Assembly (NCBI GenBank): GCA_900549405.1
Contig: URNZ01000003.1
Span: 16,179 to 80,178 of the forward strand
Origin: an uncultured Eubacteriales bacterium
GTDB taxonomy: Bacteria > Bacillota > Clostridia > Oscillospirales > Oscillospiraceae
Direction of reading: 5' to 3'
DNA: 64,000 bases
The notes beneath the pieces are model-generated. The model saw nothing but the letters and a program-made list of their open reading frames with translations, did no database searches and was not told the origin of the DNA. Of the stretch, positions 33,879 to 43,069 are shown in pieces (position 1 is the first letter of the stretch; the number at the start of each line of letters is the position of its first letter). Both the position numbers and the translations under genes were made by a program.

Positions 33879-35083
33879 ACCGTCAGCCGCTTTTTTCTGG
33901 CATAGGCCAGGCGCACCAGCGCGACGGCCAGGGTGAGCAGAGCGGCAAAGAGGAGATAGGCCGGGATATAGCTGCCCGTCCAGTCCGCCAGAAGCCCGGG
34001 CACGGGGCCGAAGAGAATGACGCCCACGGCATAGGCCAGATTGATGGCCTGCACCGCCCGGGGGAAGTCGTCCGGCCCCGCCAGCTCGGCGGCCCACACA
34101 GAGGGGGACACGGCGGAGATGGGCAGCCCCAGGGAGAACAGCCCAACCGCCAGCACCGGCACCAGAGGATTTTCCCGCACGGGGAGGCAGCACAGCAGCG
34201 TCCCCGCCAGCCCGGACAGATAGCAATAGCCGTCCCCGGCCACAGAACCCCAGCGGTCATAGATCTGCCCGCACAGCACCTTGCCCACGCAGACGCCCAC
34301 CCCAGAGGCGGACACCAGGCCCGCCAGGAACAGGGGGGCGTAGCCCAGGGTGGCATAGTGGACCGTCAGGTGGGAATAGCCCGGCCCGCCCATGCCGCCG
34401 ATGAGAAAGCCTGCGGCCATGGCCGGGAGATAGGCCGGGGGGCCGGAGCGGCGCTGGGACACAGGGGCGTGGGCGTCGGGGGCGGCTCCGCCCAGGGGCT
34501 CCAGCCCCAGCTGAGCCGGGTCGCTGCGCACCAGCAGCCACACCACCCCGGCCAGGACAACCAGGGCGGCCCCCTCCAGCCAGAAGGCGGCCTGCAGCCC
34601 CCGGCCCTCAATGACCCGGACCACCAGGGGGGAGGCCACGATGCTGGCCACCCCGCTGCCCGCCGAGGCCAGCCCCAGGGCCAGATTCCGGCGGGCGCGG
34701 AACCACCGGCCAATGAGCAAGGACAGGGGGACCATCCCCCCGTAGCAATAGCCCAGGCCGGTGAAGGCGGCGGCTGCGCAGTATTGCCAAAAGGCCCGGG
34801 CCGCGCCGAAGCAGAAGCAGGACAGGGCGATGAGGAGCACCCCCAGCGTCATGGTCCGCCGCAGCCCCAGCCGGGCACACACCCGGTTCACCGTGAGCAG
34901 GGCGACGAGGATGAACAGACTGCGGACGGTGGTGATGAGGGAGCCCTGGGCGTTGGTAAAGTGCCGCAGGGCGAGGATCTCCGGCTGATACACGGCGAAC
35001 ACGTTGACCCCCAGCCCAATGGTGGACAGCAGGGTCAGCGCCCCGCCCAGGCAGACCAGCCAGGCGCGGTGAGGACGGTTCAT
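33875..35083 (-). CDS. Major facilitator superfamily transporter
   Basis: A 402-residue MFS protein with 12 predicted membrane segments and a cytoplasmic loop in the middle (about 190-215). The N-terminal half shows FTNAQGSLITTVRSLF, RLGLRRTMTLG (motif A-like) and GLGYCYGGMVPLSLLIGRWF, a pattern shared with the OFA (oxalate/formate) and monocarboxylate-type MFS carriers. Substrate unknown. The stop codon overlaps the 3' end of the convergent methyltransferase by four bases and no terminator fits between them, so antisense effects are possible. Confidence 0.85.
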   Translation of the reverse strand: MNRPHRAWLVCLGGALTLLSTIGLGVNVFAVYQPEILALRHFTNAQGSLITTVRSLFILVALLTVNRVCARLGLRRTMTLGVLLIALSCFCFGAARAFWQYCAAAAFTGLGYCYGGMVPLSLLIGRWFRARRNLALGLASAGSGVASIVASPLVVRVIEGRGLQAAFWLEGAALVVLAGVVWLLVRSDPAQLGLEPLGGAAPDAHAPVSQRRSGPPAYLPAMAAGFLIGGMGGPGYSHLTVHYATLGYAPLFLAGLVSASGVGVCVGKVLCGQIYDRWGSVAGDGYCYLSGLAGTLLCCLPVRENPLVPVLAVGLFSLGLPISAVSPSVWAAELAGPDDFPRAVQAINLAYAVGVILFGPVPGLLADWTGSYIPAYLLFAALLTLAVALVRLAYARKKRLTV

Positions 35084-35191
35084 AGGCGGCCCTCCTTTTC
35101 GGATATTTTTGTGACAAGTTGCTTTGATACAACCATACCGTAGCGCAATGAATTTGTAAAGAAAAATCCGGTCTAGTAAGGGGGCGTTTTT

Positions 35192-36436
35192 ATGGCGGAG
35201 CTGAAATATTGGCTTTGGCTCACCAGCCGCAGGGGAATGGACTCGGTCCGGGCCTTAAAGCTGCTGGAGCGGTTCGTCACCCCGGAGCAGGTGTATTACG
35301 CCGACCAGGGGGACATCGCCGAATTGGGGCTCTCCCCTAATCTGGAACGGAGCCTGGCGGACAAGAGCATGGATGCCCCGGAGGTCATTCTGGGGGAGTG
35401 TGACCGGCTGGACGTGCGGGTGATGACCATCCAGGACGCGGACTATCCCATGCGCCTGCGGCAGATCGCCGACCCGCCGGCGGTGCTCTATCTGAAGGGC
35501 AGGCGGCTCCACTTTGACGAAGAGGCAGCCATCGCCGTGGTGGGGGCCCGGGAGCCCACGGCTTATGGCCGCCGCTGGGCCGAGCAGTTCGGCATGGAAC
35601 TGGCCTCCGGCGGGGCGCTGGTGGTGTCCGGCATTGCCCAAGGCTTGGACGCCTGCGCCGTGCGGGGCGCGCTGAAGGGCGGCGGCCCGGTGGCCTGTGT
35701 GCTGGCCGGGGGCGTGAACGTGCCCTATCCCGTGCAGAACCGCTTTCTCTATGACGACGTGGCCGCGGCGGGGGTGCTGGTGTCGGAATATCCCCCGGGG
35801 TCGCCCCACGACTGGCGGAACTTCCCCCGGCGCAACCGGATCTTGAGCGGCCTGTGCCTGGGGGTGCTGGCGGTGGAGTGCCGCCCCTTCGGCGGGACCA
35901 TGAGCACGGTGAACCACGCCGTGGAGCAGGACCGGGACGTGTTTGCCGTGCCCGGAGCCTTAGACGCTCCCATGAGCGAGGGGACCAACCGTCTCATCCA
36001 GCAGGGGGCCAAGCTGGTCACCTGCGCCCGGGACATTCTGGAGGAATACTGGGGCCGCTTCCCGGACAAGCTGGGTCGGGCCGCCCCCCTGACCCCGGAG
36101 GCCGCCCGGGCACGGATGGCGGACAGTGTCCAGGCCCAGACGCGGGAACAGGCTGCCCAGAAGGCTGATCCTCCCGCCGACCAGCCGGAGCCTGCCCCGG
36201 CCAAAGACGGGCGGGAGATCGTCCCCCGCAGCGAGCAGAAGCGCCGCTTTACCGACGACGAGCTGGCCCTGCTGGCAGCCCTGAGCCAGGGGGAGCGCAC
36301 CGCAGACCAACTGGTGGAGCTGACCCAGATCCCCGCCAAGCGGGTGCTGTCGGCCCTGACCATGCTGCAGATCCAGGCCGCCGTGGCCGAAAATCCGGGC
36401 CGGCGCTTCTCTGCCCTGGTGGAGCTGGAGGAGTAA
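35192..36436 (+). CDS. dprA: DNA-processing protein DprA/Smf
   Basis: A 414-residue DprA, which loads RecA on incoming single-stranded DNA in transformation. N-terminal helix-hairpin/SAM-like part (about 1-70), then the Rossmann core (about 80-290) with VVGAREPTAYG, SGIAQGLDACAVRGAL, VLAGGVNVPYPVQN, SEYPPG, FPRRNRILSGL and GTMSTVNHAVEQDRDVFAVPG, a charged linker, and a C-terminal winged helix (about 350-405, LALLAALSQGERTADQLVE). Start ATG 35192 after AAGGGGG. The order dprA-topA-trmFO is conserved in Firmicutes. In non-competent species it is still kept. Confidence 0.94.
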   Translation: MAELKYWLWLTSRRGMDSVRALKLLERFVTPEQVYYADQGDIAELGLSPNLERSLADKSMDAPEVILGECDRLDVRVMTIQDADYPMRLRQIADPPAVLYLKGRRLHFDEEAAIAVVGAREPTAYGRRWAEQFGMELASGGALVVSGIAQGLDACAVRGALKGGGPVACVLAGGVNVPYPVQNRFLYDDVAAAGVLVSEYPPGSPHDWRNFPRRNRILSGLCLGVLAVECRPFGGTMSTVNHAVEQDRDVFAVPGALDAPMSEGTNRLIQQGAKLVTCARDILEEYWGRFPDKLGRAAPLTPEAARARMADSVQAQTREQAAQKADPPADQPEPAPAKDGREIVPRSEQKRRFTDDELALLAALSQGERTADQLVELTQIPAKRVLSALTMLQIQAAVAENPGRRFSALVELEE

Positions 36437-36522
36437 CGCCCCGCAGACAAGATAACAACAGACTTTTTAGACTTTTTAAGATAGCTCCGGCAGTTTTGCG
36501 CCGGACAGGAAGGTGAAGGGAA

Positions 36523-38928
36523 TTGGCGAATAAAACAGATCTGGTGATCGTAGAGTCCCCGTCCAAGGCCAAGACCATTGGAAAGTACCTGGGACCGGGC
36601 TATGAGGTAAAGGCCTCTATGGGCCACGTGCGGGACCTGCCCAAGAGCAAGCTGGGCGTGGACCTGGAGAAGGGCGACTTTGAACCCAACTATCAGCCCA
36701 TCAAGGGCAAAGAGGACGTCATCAGCGACCTGAAGAAGGCGGCCAAAAAGAGCGGCCGCGTCTATCTGGCCACCGACCCGGACCGGGAGGGAGAGGCCAT
36801 CTCCTGGCACTTGAAGGAGCTGCTGGGCATCCCGGACGACAAGACCTATCGGGTGACCTTTAACGAGATCACCAAAAAGGTGGTCAACGACTCCATCGCC
36901 GCCCCCCGGGCTATCGACCAGGACCTGGTCAACGCCCAGCAGGCCCGGCGCATTCTGGACCGCATCGTGGGCTATCAGCTCTCCCCCCTGCTGTGGCGGA
37001 AGATCCGCCGGGGCCTGTCCGCCGGACGGGTGCAGTCGGTGGCCACCCGCCTGGTGTTGGAGCGGGAGGAGGAGATCCGCGCCTTTCAGCCCCAGGAGTA
37101 TTGGACGGTAGAGGCCGCCCTGGCCCGCGTGGCCCCCAACCTGGGCAGCTTTAAGGCCCAGTTCTATGGCCGGGAGAAGAAGATGGAGCTGCATTCCGCC
37201 GACGAGGCCCAGGCCGTGGTGGACGCGGTGGAGAAGGGACAGTTCTCCGTCTCTCGCGTGAAGCGGCAGGAGAAGAACCGCCAGCCCGCCCCTCCGTTTA
37301 CCACCTCCACTTTACAGCAGGAGGCCTCCCGCAAGCTGAACATGACCCCCGCCCGCACCATGTCCATCGCCCAGCAGCTGTATGAGGGCATTGACATCTC
37401 CGGCGAGGGCGCGGTGGGTCTCATCACCTATATGCGTACCGACTCGCTCCGACTGTCCGAGGAGGCCCTGGCCGCCGCGAAAGACTTTATCCACCACCGG
37501 TATGGCCCGGAGTATTATCCCCCCGCCACTCGGCATTTCAAGACCAAGGGCAGCGCCCAGGACGCCCACGAGGCCATCCGCCCCTCCGATGTGACCCTGA
37601 CCCCGGAGGACATCAAAAAGGACCTGACCGGGGAGCAGTATCGCCTGTATAAGCTGATCTGGAGCCGTTTTCTGGCCTGTCAGATGGCCAACGCCGTGTA
37701 CGACAGCCTGTCCATCGAGGTGGAGAACAGCGGCTATACCTTCCGGGCCAGCCACTCCAGCCTGAAATTCTCCGGCTTTACCGCCGTGTATGAGGAGGGC
37801 AAGGACGAGGAAGAGGAGGAGCGCTCCTCCCCCTTGCCCGACCTGAAGGAGGGGGAGGCCCTGGACAGCCAGGGCCTGACCCAGAGCCAGCACTTCACCC
37901 AGCCCCCCGCCCGCTACTCCGAGGCCAGCCTCATCCGGGCCCTGGAGGAGAAGGGCATCGGGCGGCCCTCCACCTATGCCCCCACCATCTCCACCATCCT
38001 GAACCGCTATTATGTGGTGAAGGAGGGCAAGGCCCTGCGCCCCACCCCCCTGGGGGAGGTGGTCACCGGTCTGATGAAGGATAAATTTGAAGACATCGTG
38101 GACCCCACCTTTACCGCCCAGATGGAGGAGAAGCTGGACGAGGTGGAGGAGGGCAAGACCGACTGGAAGAAGGTCCTGTCCGACTTCTACCAGGACTTTG
38201 AGACCGAGCTGACCCGGGCGGAAAAAGAACTGGACGGCGAGCGCATCAAGGTCCCCGACGAGGTGTCGGAGGAGGTCTGTCCCCAGTGCGGACGGAACCT
38301 GGTGGTGAAGATGGGCCGGTTCGGCCAGTTCCTGGCCTGCCCCGGCTGGCCGGAGTGCGACTTCACCATGCCCATGGTGGTGGAGATGCCCGGCAAGTGC
38401 CCCAAATGTGGTGGGCGGCTGCTCAAGCGCACGGGCAAGAGCCGCACCACCGGCAAGCAGTATACCTTCTATTGCTGCGAGCGGTGCAACAGCCGGGACG
38501 AGGCCAACAAGTGCGACTTCCGCACCTGGGACGTGCCCGTAAAGGATAACTGCCCCGTGTGCGGCCAGACCATGTTCAAAAAGGCGGGCCGGGGGGCCAA
38601 GAAGCCCTTCTGCATCAACGAGAACTGCTCCAACTTCACCCCGGAGGACAAGCGGGGCGGCTGGCAGCGCAAGCCCGCCGCAGCCAAGACGGAGGAGTCC
38701 GCCGCTGAGAGCGCGGAAGAGACCAAGACCGCCAAAAAGCCCGCCGCGAAAAAGACGGCGGCAGCCAAGAAGACGGCCACGACGAAAAAGGCGACTGCGG
38801 CCAAAAAGACCACTGCCACCAAGAAGACGACCACGGCCAAGAAGGCTACAACGACTAAGAAGACCGCGACCACAAAGAAAACCACCGCCGCCAAGAAGAC
38901 CACGGCGGCGAAGAAGACAGAAGAATGA
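36523..38928 (+). CDS. topA: DNA topoisomerase I with lysine/alanine-rich C-terminal tail
   Basis: An 801-residue type IA topoisomerase relaxing negative supercoils. TOPRIM domain at the N-terminus (VIVESPSKAKTIGKYLG; ATDPDREGEAISWHL), catalytic tyrosine about Y303 in GLITYMRTDS, then three C4 zinc ribbons (CPQCGRNLVV..., CPKCGGRLLK..., CPVCGQTMFK...). The last 75 residues or so are almost only K, A and T in AKKT/TKKT-like repeats, like histone H1 tails. Start TTG 36523 follows GGAAGGTGAAGGG. The gene lies 86 bases after dprA and 35 before trmFO, consistent with one operon. Confidence 0.95.
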   Translation: MANKTDLVIVESPSKAKTIGKYLGPGYEVKASMGHVRDLPKSKLGVDLEKGDFEPNYQPIKGKEDVISDLKKAAKKSGRVYLATDPDREGEAISWHLKELLGIPDDKTYRVTFNEITKKVVNDSIAAPRAIDQDLVNAQQARRILDRIVGYQLSPLLWRKIRRGLSAGRVQSVATRLVLEREEEIRAFQPQEYWTVEAALARVAPNLGSFKAQFYGREKKMELHSADEAQAVVDAVEKGQFSVSRVKRQEKNRQPAPPFTTSTLQQEASRKLNMTPARTMSIAQQLYEGIDISGEGAVGLITYMRTDSLRLSEEALAAAKDFIHHRYGPEYYPPATRHFKTKGSAQDAHEAIRPSDVTLTPEDIKKDLTGEQYRLYKLIWSRFLACQMANAVYDSLSIEVENSGYTFRASHSSLKFSGFTAVYEEGKDEEEEERSSPLPDLKEGEALDSQGLTQSQHFTQPPARYSEASLIRALEEKGIGRPSTYAPTISTILNRYYVVKEGKALRPTPLGEVVTGLMKDKFEDIVDPTFTAQMEEKLDEVEEGKTDWKKVLSDFYQDFETELTRAEKELDGERIKVPDEVSEEVCPQCGRNLVVKMGRFGQFLACPGWPECDFTMPMVVEMPGKCPKCGGRLLKRTGKSRTTGKQYTFYCCERCNSRDEANKCDFRTWDVPVKDNCPVCGQTMFKKAGRGAKKPFCINENCSNFTPEDKRGGWQRKPAAAKTEESAAESAEETKTAKKPAAKKTAAAKKTATTKKATAAKKTTATKKTTTAKKATTTKKTATTKKTTAAKKTTAAKKTEE

Positions 38929-38963
38929 CCTGACACAGGGGGAGACCCCGGAAGGAGAACGCT

Positions 38964-40268
38964 ATGGAACCTGTTATTGTCATCGGCGCGGGACTGGCGG
39001 GCAGCGAGGCCGCCTGGCAGCTGGCCCAGCGGGGCATCCCCGTCCAGCTGCGGGAGATGAAGCCCCAGAAGATGTCCCCCGCCCATCACACGGAATATTT
39101 CGGGGAGCTGGTGTGCTCCAACTCCCTGCGCTCTGACCAGCTGGAGAACGCGGTGGGGCTGCTGAAGGAGGAGCTGCGCCGCTGCAACTCCCTCATCATG
39201 GCCTGCGCCGACGCCCACCGGGTGGAGGCCGGCGGCGCTCTGGCCGTGGACCGGAATGCCTTTGCCGCCGCCATCACAGAGAAGATCCGCAATCACCCCA
39301 ACATCACTGTGGTGGAGGGGGAGGTGACGGAGATCCCCCCCGAGGGCAACGTGATCTTCGCCACCGGCCCCCTGACCTCGGAGGACCTGTCCCAGGCCAT
39401 TGCCGGACTGTTCCCCGACAGCAAATATCTCAACTTCTTCGACGCCGCCGCCCCTCTGGTCACCTTCGAGAGCGTGGACATGGACAGCGCCTGGTTTGCC
39501 TCCCGCTATGACCGGGGCACGCCGGACTATATCAACTGCCCCATGACGAAGGAGGAGTACGAGGCCTTCTGGCAGGAGCTGACCCACGCCCAGGAGGCGG
39601 AGGTCCACGGCTTTGAGGACTCTGGCGTGTTCGAGGGCTGCATGCCCGTGGAGGTCATGGCCCGCCGGGGCCTGGACACCCTGCGCTATGGCCCCCTAAA
39701 GCCCGTGGGCCTGAAGGACCCCAAGACGGGGGAGGAGCCCTATGCCGTGGTGCAGCTGCGCAAGGACAACGCTCAGGGTTCCATCTATAACATCGTGGGC
39801 TTTCAGACCCACCTGCGCTGGCCGGAGCAGAAGCGGGTGTTCTCCATGATCCCCGCCCTGAAAAATGCCGAGTACATCCGCTATGGCGTGATGCACCGGA
39901 ACACGTTTTTGGACTCCCCCCGGCTGCTGGACCGGTATTACCGGGTGCGCGGCCAGGAGCGGCTGATGTTCTCCGGCCAGATCACCGGCGTGGAGGGCTA
40001 TGTGGAGTCCACCGCCTCCGGCTGTCTGACGGCCATGGAATTGGCCCGCCGCCTGGAGGGCAAGCCCCCCATCAACTTCCCCCGGGAGACGGCCATGGGG
40101 GCCATGGCCCTGTATGTCAGCGACCCCAGCGTGGTGAACTTCCAGCCCATGAACGTGAACTTCGGACTGATCCCCCAGCTGGGCTATCGGGTGAAGGGCA
40201 AGCGGAACAAGAATGCCGAGATATCCAAGCGGGCGCTGGAAAAGCTGGCCGAGCTGGACCTGGGCTGA
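38964..40268 (+). CDS. trmFO: Methylenetetrahydrofolate-tRNA-(uracil-54-C5)-methyltransferase
   Basis: A 434-residue FAD/folate enzyme making m5U54 in the T-loop of tRNA. It has the FAD-binding VIVIGAGLAGSEAAWQLA and the TrmFO-specific HHTEYFGELVCSNSLRSD with a conserved cysteine, plus LFSGQITGVEGYVES-type C-terminal motif (MFSGQITGVEGYVESTASG). Length matches the family. ATG 38964 follows AAGGAG. It is the third gene of the dprA-topA-trmFO group; plsX starts 13 bases after its stop, so the transcript probably continues. Confidence 0.95.
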   Translation: MEPVIVIGAGLAGSEAAWQLAQRGIPVQLREMKPQKMSPAHHTEYFGELVCSNSLRSDQLENAVGLLKEELRRCNSLIMACADAHRVEAGGALAVDRNAFAAAITEKIRNHPNITVVEGEVTEIPPEGNVIFATGPLTSEDLSQAIAGLFPDSKYLNFFDAAAPLVTFESVDMDSAWFASRYDRGTPDYINCPMTKEEYEAFWQELTHAQEAEVHGFEDSGVFEGCMPVEVMARRGLDTLRYGPLKPVGLKDPKTGEEPYAVVQLRKDNAQGSIYNIVGFQTHLRWPEQKRVFSMIPALKNAEYIRYGVMHRNTFLDSPRLLDRYYRVRGQERLMFSGQITGVEGYVESTASGCLTAMELARRLEGKPPINFPRETAMGAMALYVSDPSVVNFQPMNVNFGLIPQLGYRVKGKRNKNAEISKRALEKLAELDLG

Positions 40269-40281
40269 GTGAAAGGACGGG

Positions 40282-41355
40282 ATGGATATGAAGATCATTG
40301 TAGACGCCATGGGCGGAGATAACGCCCCTCAGGCCCCTGTGATGGGCGCTGTGGAGGCCAACCGGGAATATGGCGTTGGCGTTATTCTGGTGGGCCGGGG
40401 GGAGACCATCCTGAAGGTCCTGGAGGACAACGGCATCAAGGAGCTGCCCGCCGGGGTGGAGATCGCCCACGCCAGCGAGGTGGTGGAGATGTGCGACAAC
40501 CCGGCCACCGCCTTTCGGGAGAAGAAGGACTCCTCCCTCACCGTGGGCCTGAACCTGCTGAAAAGCGGGGAGGGGGACGCCTTCGTCTCCGCCGGGTCCA
40601 CCGGAGCGCTGCTGTCCGGGGCGACCCTGGTGGTCAAGCGCATCCGGGGCATCCGCCGGGCCGCCCTTGCCCCCGTGGTGCCCACGGGCAACGGCGGCGC
40701 GGTGCTCATCGACTGCGGGGCCAACGCCGAGTGTCCCCCGGAGTATCTGCTGCAATTTGCCTATATGGGTTCCTATTACGCCGAGCACGTGCTGGGCCGC
40801 CCGGAGCCCCGGGTGGGCCTGCTGAACATCGGGGTGGAGCCCTCTAAGGGCACCAGCCTCCAGACCGCCGTCTATCCCATGCTGGTGGAGGCGGGCAAGG
40901 CGGGCCGCATCAACTTTGTGGGCAACGTGGAAGCCCGTGAGGCCGTGGAGGGCGCGGTGGACGTTATCGTGTCCGACGGCTACTCCGGCAACATCTTCCT
41001 GAAGACCATGGAGGGCACCGGTCTCTATCTGGTGCGTGAGCTGAAGAGCATGTTCACCCAGAGCCTGCTGACCAAGCTGGCCGCCGTGCTGGTGTCCGGC
41101 GGGCTGAAGAAGATGAAAAAGCTGCTCAGCTCTAGCGAGGTGGGGGGCACCGCCCTGGTGGGCATCTCCAAGCCCGTCATCAAGGCCCACGGCTCCTCCG
41201 ACGCCTATGCCATTAAAAACGCCATCCGCCAGGCCCGGCAGTATGTCTCCTCCGGCATCATCGAGAGCATCACCGAGAACGTAGACGTCATGCGCCTGGA
41301 CCCGCCCATGAAGGCGAAGGAGGCGGCAAAAGAAAAGGCCCCCGAGCAGGCATAA
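40282..41355 (+). CDS. plsX: Phosphate acyltransferase PlsX
   Basis: A 357-residue enzyme making acyl-phosphate from acyl-ACP for phospholipid synthesis (partner PlsY is not in the window). Motifs: IIVDAMGGDNAP at the N-terminus, SAGSTGALLSGA, and DGYSGNIFLKTMEG. ATG 40282 and ATG 40288 are both usable; AAAGGA is 5 and 11 bases away. It is followed 17 bases later by the MATE gene. It is not clustered with fapR or fabD as in Bacillus, but appended to the topA-trmFO block. The C-terminus has a charged extension (KAKEAAKEKAPEQA). Confidence 0.93.
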   Translation: MDMKIIVDAMGGDNAPQAPVMGAVEANREYGVGVILVGRGETILKVLEDNGIKELPAGVEIAHASEVVEMCDNPATAFREKKDSSLTVGLNLLKSGEGDAFVSAGSTGALLSGATLVVKRIRGIRRAALAPVVPTGNGGAVLIDCGANAECPPEYLLQFAYMGSYYAEHVLGRPEPRVGLLNIGVEPSKGTSLQTAVYPMLVEAGKAGRINFVGNVEAREAVEGAVDVIVSDGYSGNIFLKTMEGTGLYLVRELKSMFTQSLLTKLAAVLVSGGLKKMKKLLSSSEVGGTALVGISKPVIKAHGSSDAYAIKNAIRQARQYVSSGIIESITENVDVMRLDPPMKAKEAAKEKAPEQA

Positions 41356-41372
41356 AGAAAGAAGGAACCACC

Positions 41373-42755
41373 GTGGCCCACGCCGTTCACGCCCGAAAGA
41401 AGGACCCCGCCGCCCAGCGGCGCAGGATGCTGGAAGCGCCCATTCCGCCCCTGGTCTGCTCCCTGGCCCTGCCCACCATCGTCAGTATGCTGGTCACGTC
41501 CATCTATAACATGGCGGACACCTATTTTGTCTCTCAGATCAACACCAGCGCCTCCGGCGCGGTGGGCATCGTGTTCTCCATCATGGCCATCATCCAGGCG
41601 GTGGGCTTTACGGTGGGCATGGGGGCCGGGTCCACCGCCTCCCGGCTGCTGGGGAAGGAGCGGGGAGAGGAGGCCAACACCTATGCCTCCACCGCCGTCT
41701 TTCTGGCCCTGGTTCTGGGGCTGTTGCTGTCCCTGCTGGGTCTCTGCCGCCTGGACGGGCTGATCTGGGCCTTGGGCAGTACCCAGACCATCTATCCCTA
41801 TGCCCGGGAATACGCCGGATACATCCTGGTGGGAGCCCCTGTGATGGTGCTGGCCTTTACCCTGAACAACCTGCTGCGGTGGCAGGGGCTGGCCAACCTG
41901 GCGGTGATCGGCCTAGCCACCGGCGGGGTGCTGAACATTCTGCTGGACCCCCTGTTCATCTTCGGCCTGAACATGGGCATCGGTGGAGCGGGAGCGGCCA
42001 CCCTGCTCAGCCAGTGCGTCAGCCTGGCCATTCTGGCCTCCTTCTTTTTCAGGGGCATGGGCTCCCTGCGGGTGCGGGTGCGGGATATCTCCCGCAAGCC
42101 GGGGGTGTACGCCACCATCTTCAAGCAGGGGATGCCCTCCTTCTTCCGCCAGGGGGTGGTGGGGGTGTCCACCATGGCCCTGAATTTCAACGCCCGGCTG
42201 TATGGCGACGCGGCGGTGGCCGCCATGTCCATCGTCAGTAAAGTGTTCGTCACGGTGCAGTCGGTGGTCATCGGCTTTGGCCAGGGCTTTCAGCCGGTGC
42301 TGGGCTTTAACTTTGGGGCGGGCAGGCTGGACCGGGTGAAGCGGGCCCTGGTTTTCTCCATCCAGGTGTGTACCGCCTTTTTGATCGTGGCGGCGGTGGC
42401 GGGCTATATCTTCGCCCCGGCCATCGTCACCGAGTTCCGCCGCAGCGACCCCCAGGTCATCGCCATCGGCACCCGGGCCTTTCGCGCCCAGTGCTTCAGC
42501 CTACCCCTGCTGGCGGTGTGCGTCTTTGCTAACATGTATTTTCAGTCGGTGGGCAAGGCCTTCCGGGCGACCATTCTGGCTGTGTGCCGCAACGGGGTGA
42601 TGATTCCCCTGGTCTATATTCTCTGCTGGCGCTTCGGTCTCACCGGCCTGGAGTGGACCCAGACCCTGGCCGATGTGGTCTCCTTCGCCATCTCGGCGGG
42701 GATATTTGTCCAGTATTTCCGCCGGGAGTTTGGGCGGGAGGATCTGGGAAGATAA
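41373..42755 (+). CDS. MATE-family efflux transporter
   Basis: A 460-residue multidrug and toxic compound extrusion protein with 12 membrane helices in two similar halves, driving export by Na+ or H+. The start shows LEAPIPPLVCSLALPTIVSMLVTSIYNMADTYFVSQ, typical of the DinF/NorM-like group in Clostridia, and the second half GQGFQPVLGFNFGAG. GTG 41373 follows AAGGA. It is last in the topA-trmFO-plsX run; no terminator follows immediately, only dispersed repeats and then a terminator at 43032. The substrate is unknown. Confidence 0.92.
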   Translation: MAHAVHARKKDPAAQRRRMLEAPIPPLVCSLALPTIVSMLVTSIYNMADTYFVSQINTSASGAVGIVFSIMAIIQAVGFTVGMGAGSTASRLLGKERGEEANTYASTAVFLALVLGLLLSLLGLCRLDGLIWALGSTQTIYPYAREYAGYILVGAPVMVLAFTLNNLLRWQGLANLAVIGLATGGVLNILLDPLFIFGLNMGIGGAGAATLLSQCVSLAILASFFFRGMGSLRVRVRDISRKPGVYATIFKQGMPSFFRQGVVGVSTMALNFNARLYGDAAVAAMSIVSKVFVTVQSVVIGFGQGFQPVLGFNFGAGRLDRVKRALVFSIQVCTAFLIVAAVAGYIFAPAIVTEFRRSDPQVIAIGTRAFRAQCFSLPLLAVCVFANMYFQSVGKAFRATILAVCRNGVMIPLVYILCWRFGLTGLEWTQTLADVVSFAISAGIFVQYFRREFGREDLGR

Positions 42756-42763
42756 CAAAACAC

Positions 42764-42793
42764 GGGTAGGGGCGGACCTCTGTGTCCGCCCGC
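42764..42793. repeat. Short palindromic repeat (GGGCGGAC/GTCCGCCC)
   Basis: GGGTAGGGGCGGAC, a 6-base loop and GTCCGCCCGCC: a hairpin form seen scattered between genes in many Oscillospiraceae genomes. Stem 42770-42777 with 42784-42791. Confidence 0.55.
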
Positions 42794-42818
42794 CGAAAAC
42801 GGATGCACCCCCGTGGTA

Positions 42819-42872
42819 CCCCTCATCCGTCATGACTTCGTCATGCCACCTTCTCCCCTGCGGGGCGAAGGC
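42819..42872. repeat. Dispersed REP-like element, copy 1
   Basis: CCCCTCATCCGT, hairpin CATGAC-TTC-GTCATG, CCACCTTC, then CCTTCTCCCC/GGGGCGAAGG hairpin. Two stem-loops per unit. Same design as copy 2 with compensating changes in the first stem. Confidence 0.65.
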
Positions 42873-42913
42873 TAGAACCGTTTTGCGAGAAGCGCTCAAA
42901 TGTCGCTGCCCTT

Positions 42914-42962
42914 CCCCTCATCCGTCACGGCTTTGCCGTGCCACCTTCCCCCAGGGGAAGGC
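42914..42962. repeat. Dispersed REP-like element, copy 2
   Basis: CCCCTCATCCGT, hairpin CACGGC-TTT-GCCGTG, CCACCTT, then CCTTCCCC/GGGGAAGG hairpin. Direct repeat of copy 1 about 95 bases further on. Confidence 0.65.
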
Positions 42963-43031
42963 TTTTCGCTACAAAACGTACAATTAAAATGAAATATCTC
43001 AAACTGTATTACGAAAATACGCTCTTTTTCT

Positions 43032-43060
43032 CTGCCGCCCTGTCACAGGGCGGCAGTTTT
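43032..43060 (+). terminator. Terminator before the pst operon
   Basis: CTGCCGCCCTG, loop TCA, CAGGGCGGCAG and TTTTCTT. It ends read-through from the MATE gene and isolates the phosphate regulon. Confidence 0.9.
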
Positions 43061-43069
43061 CTTGTTCTT

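Noticed and set aside
33818-35143. 441-codon plus-strand frame opposite the MFS carrier
   Set aside because: Gln/Gly/His-rich antisense of a hydrophobic gene; overlaps the methyltransferase end in another frame.
38700-38928. Possible tandem DNA repeat at the end of topA
   Set aside because: Codons vary between units, so it is a repetitive peptide and not a simple DNA repeat or CRISPR-like array.
42764-42962. Possible CRISPR or insertion sequence end
   Set aside because: Only two similar units with hairpins, no regular spacers, no transposase and no cas genes; better explained as dispersed palindromic elements.
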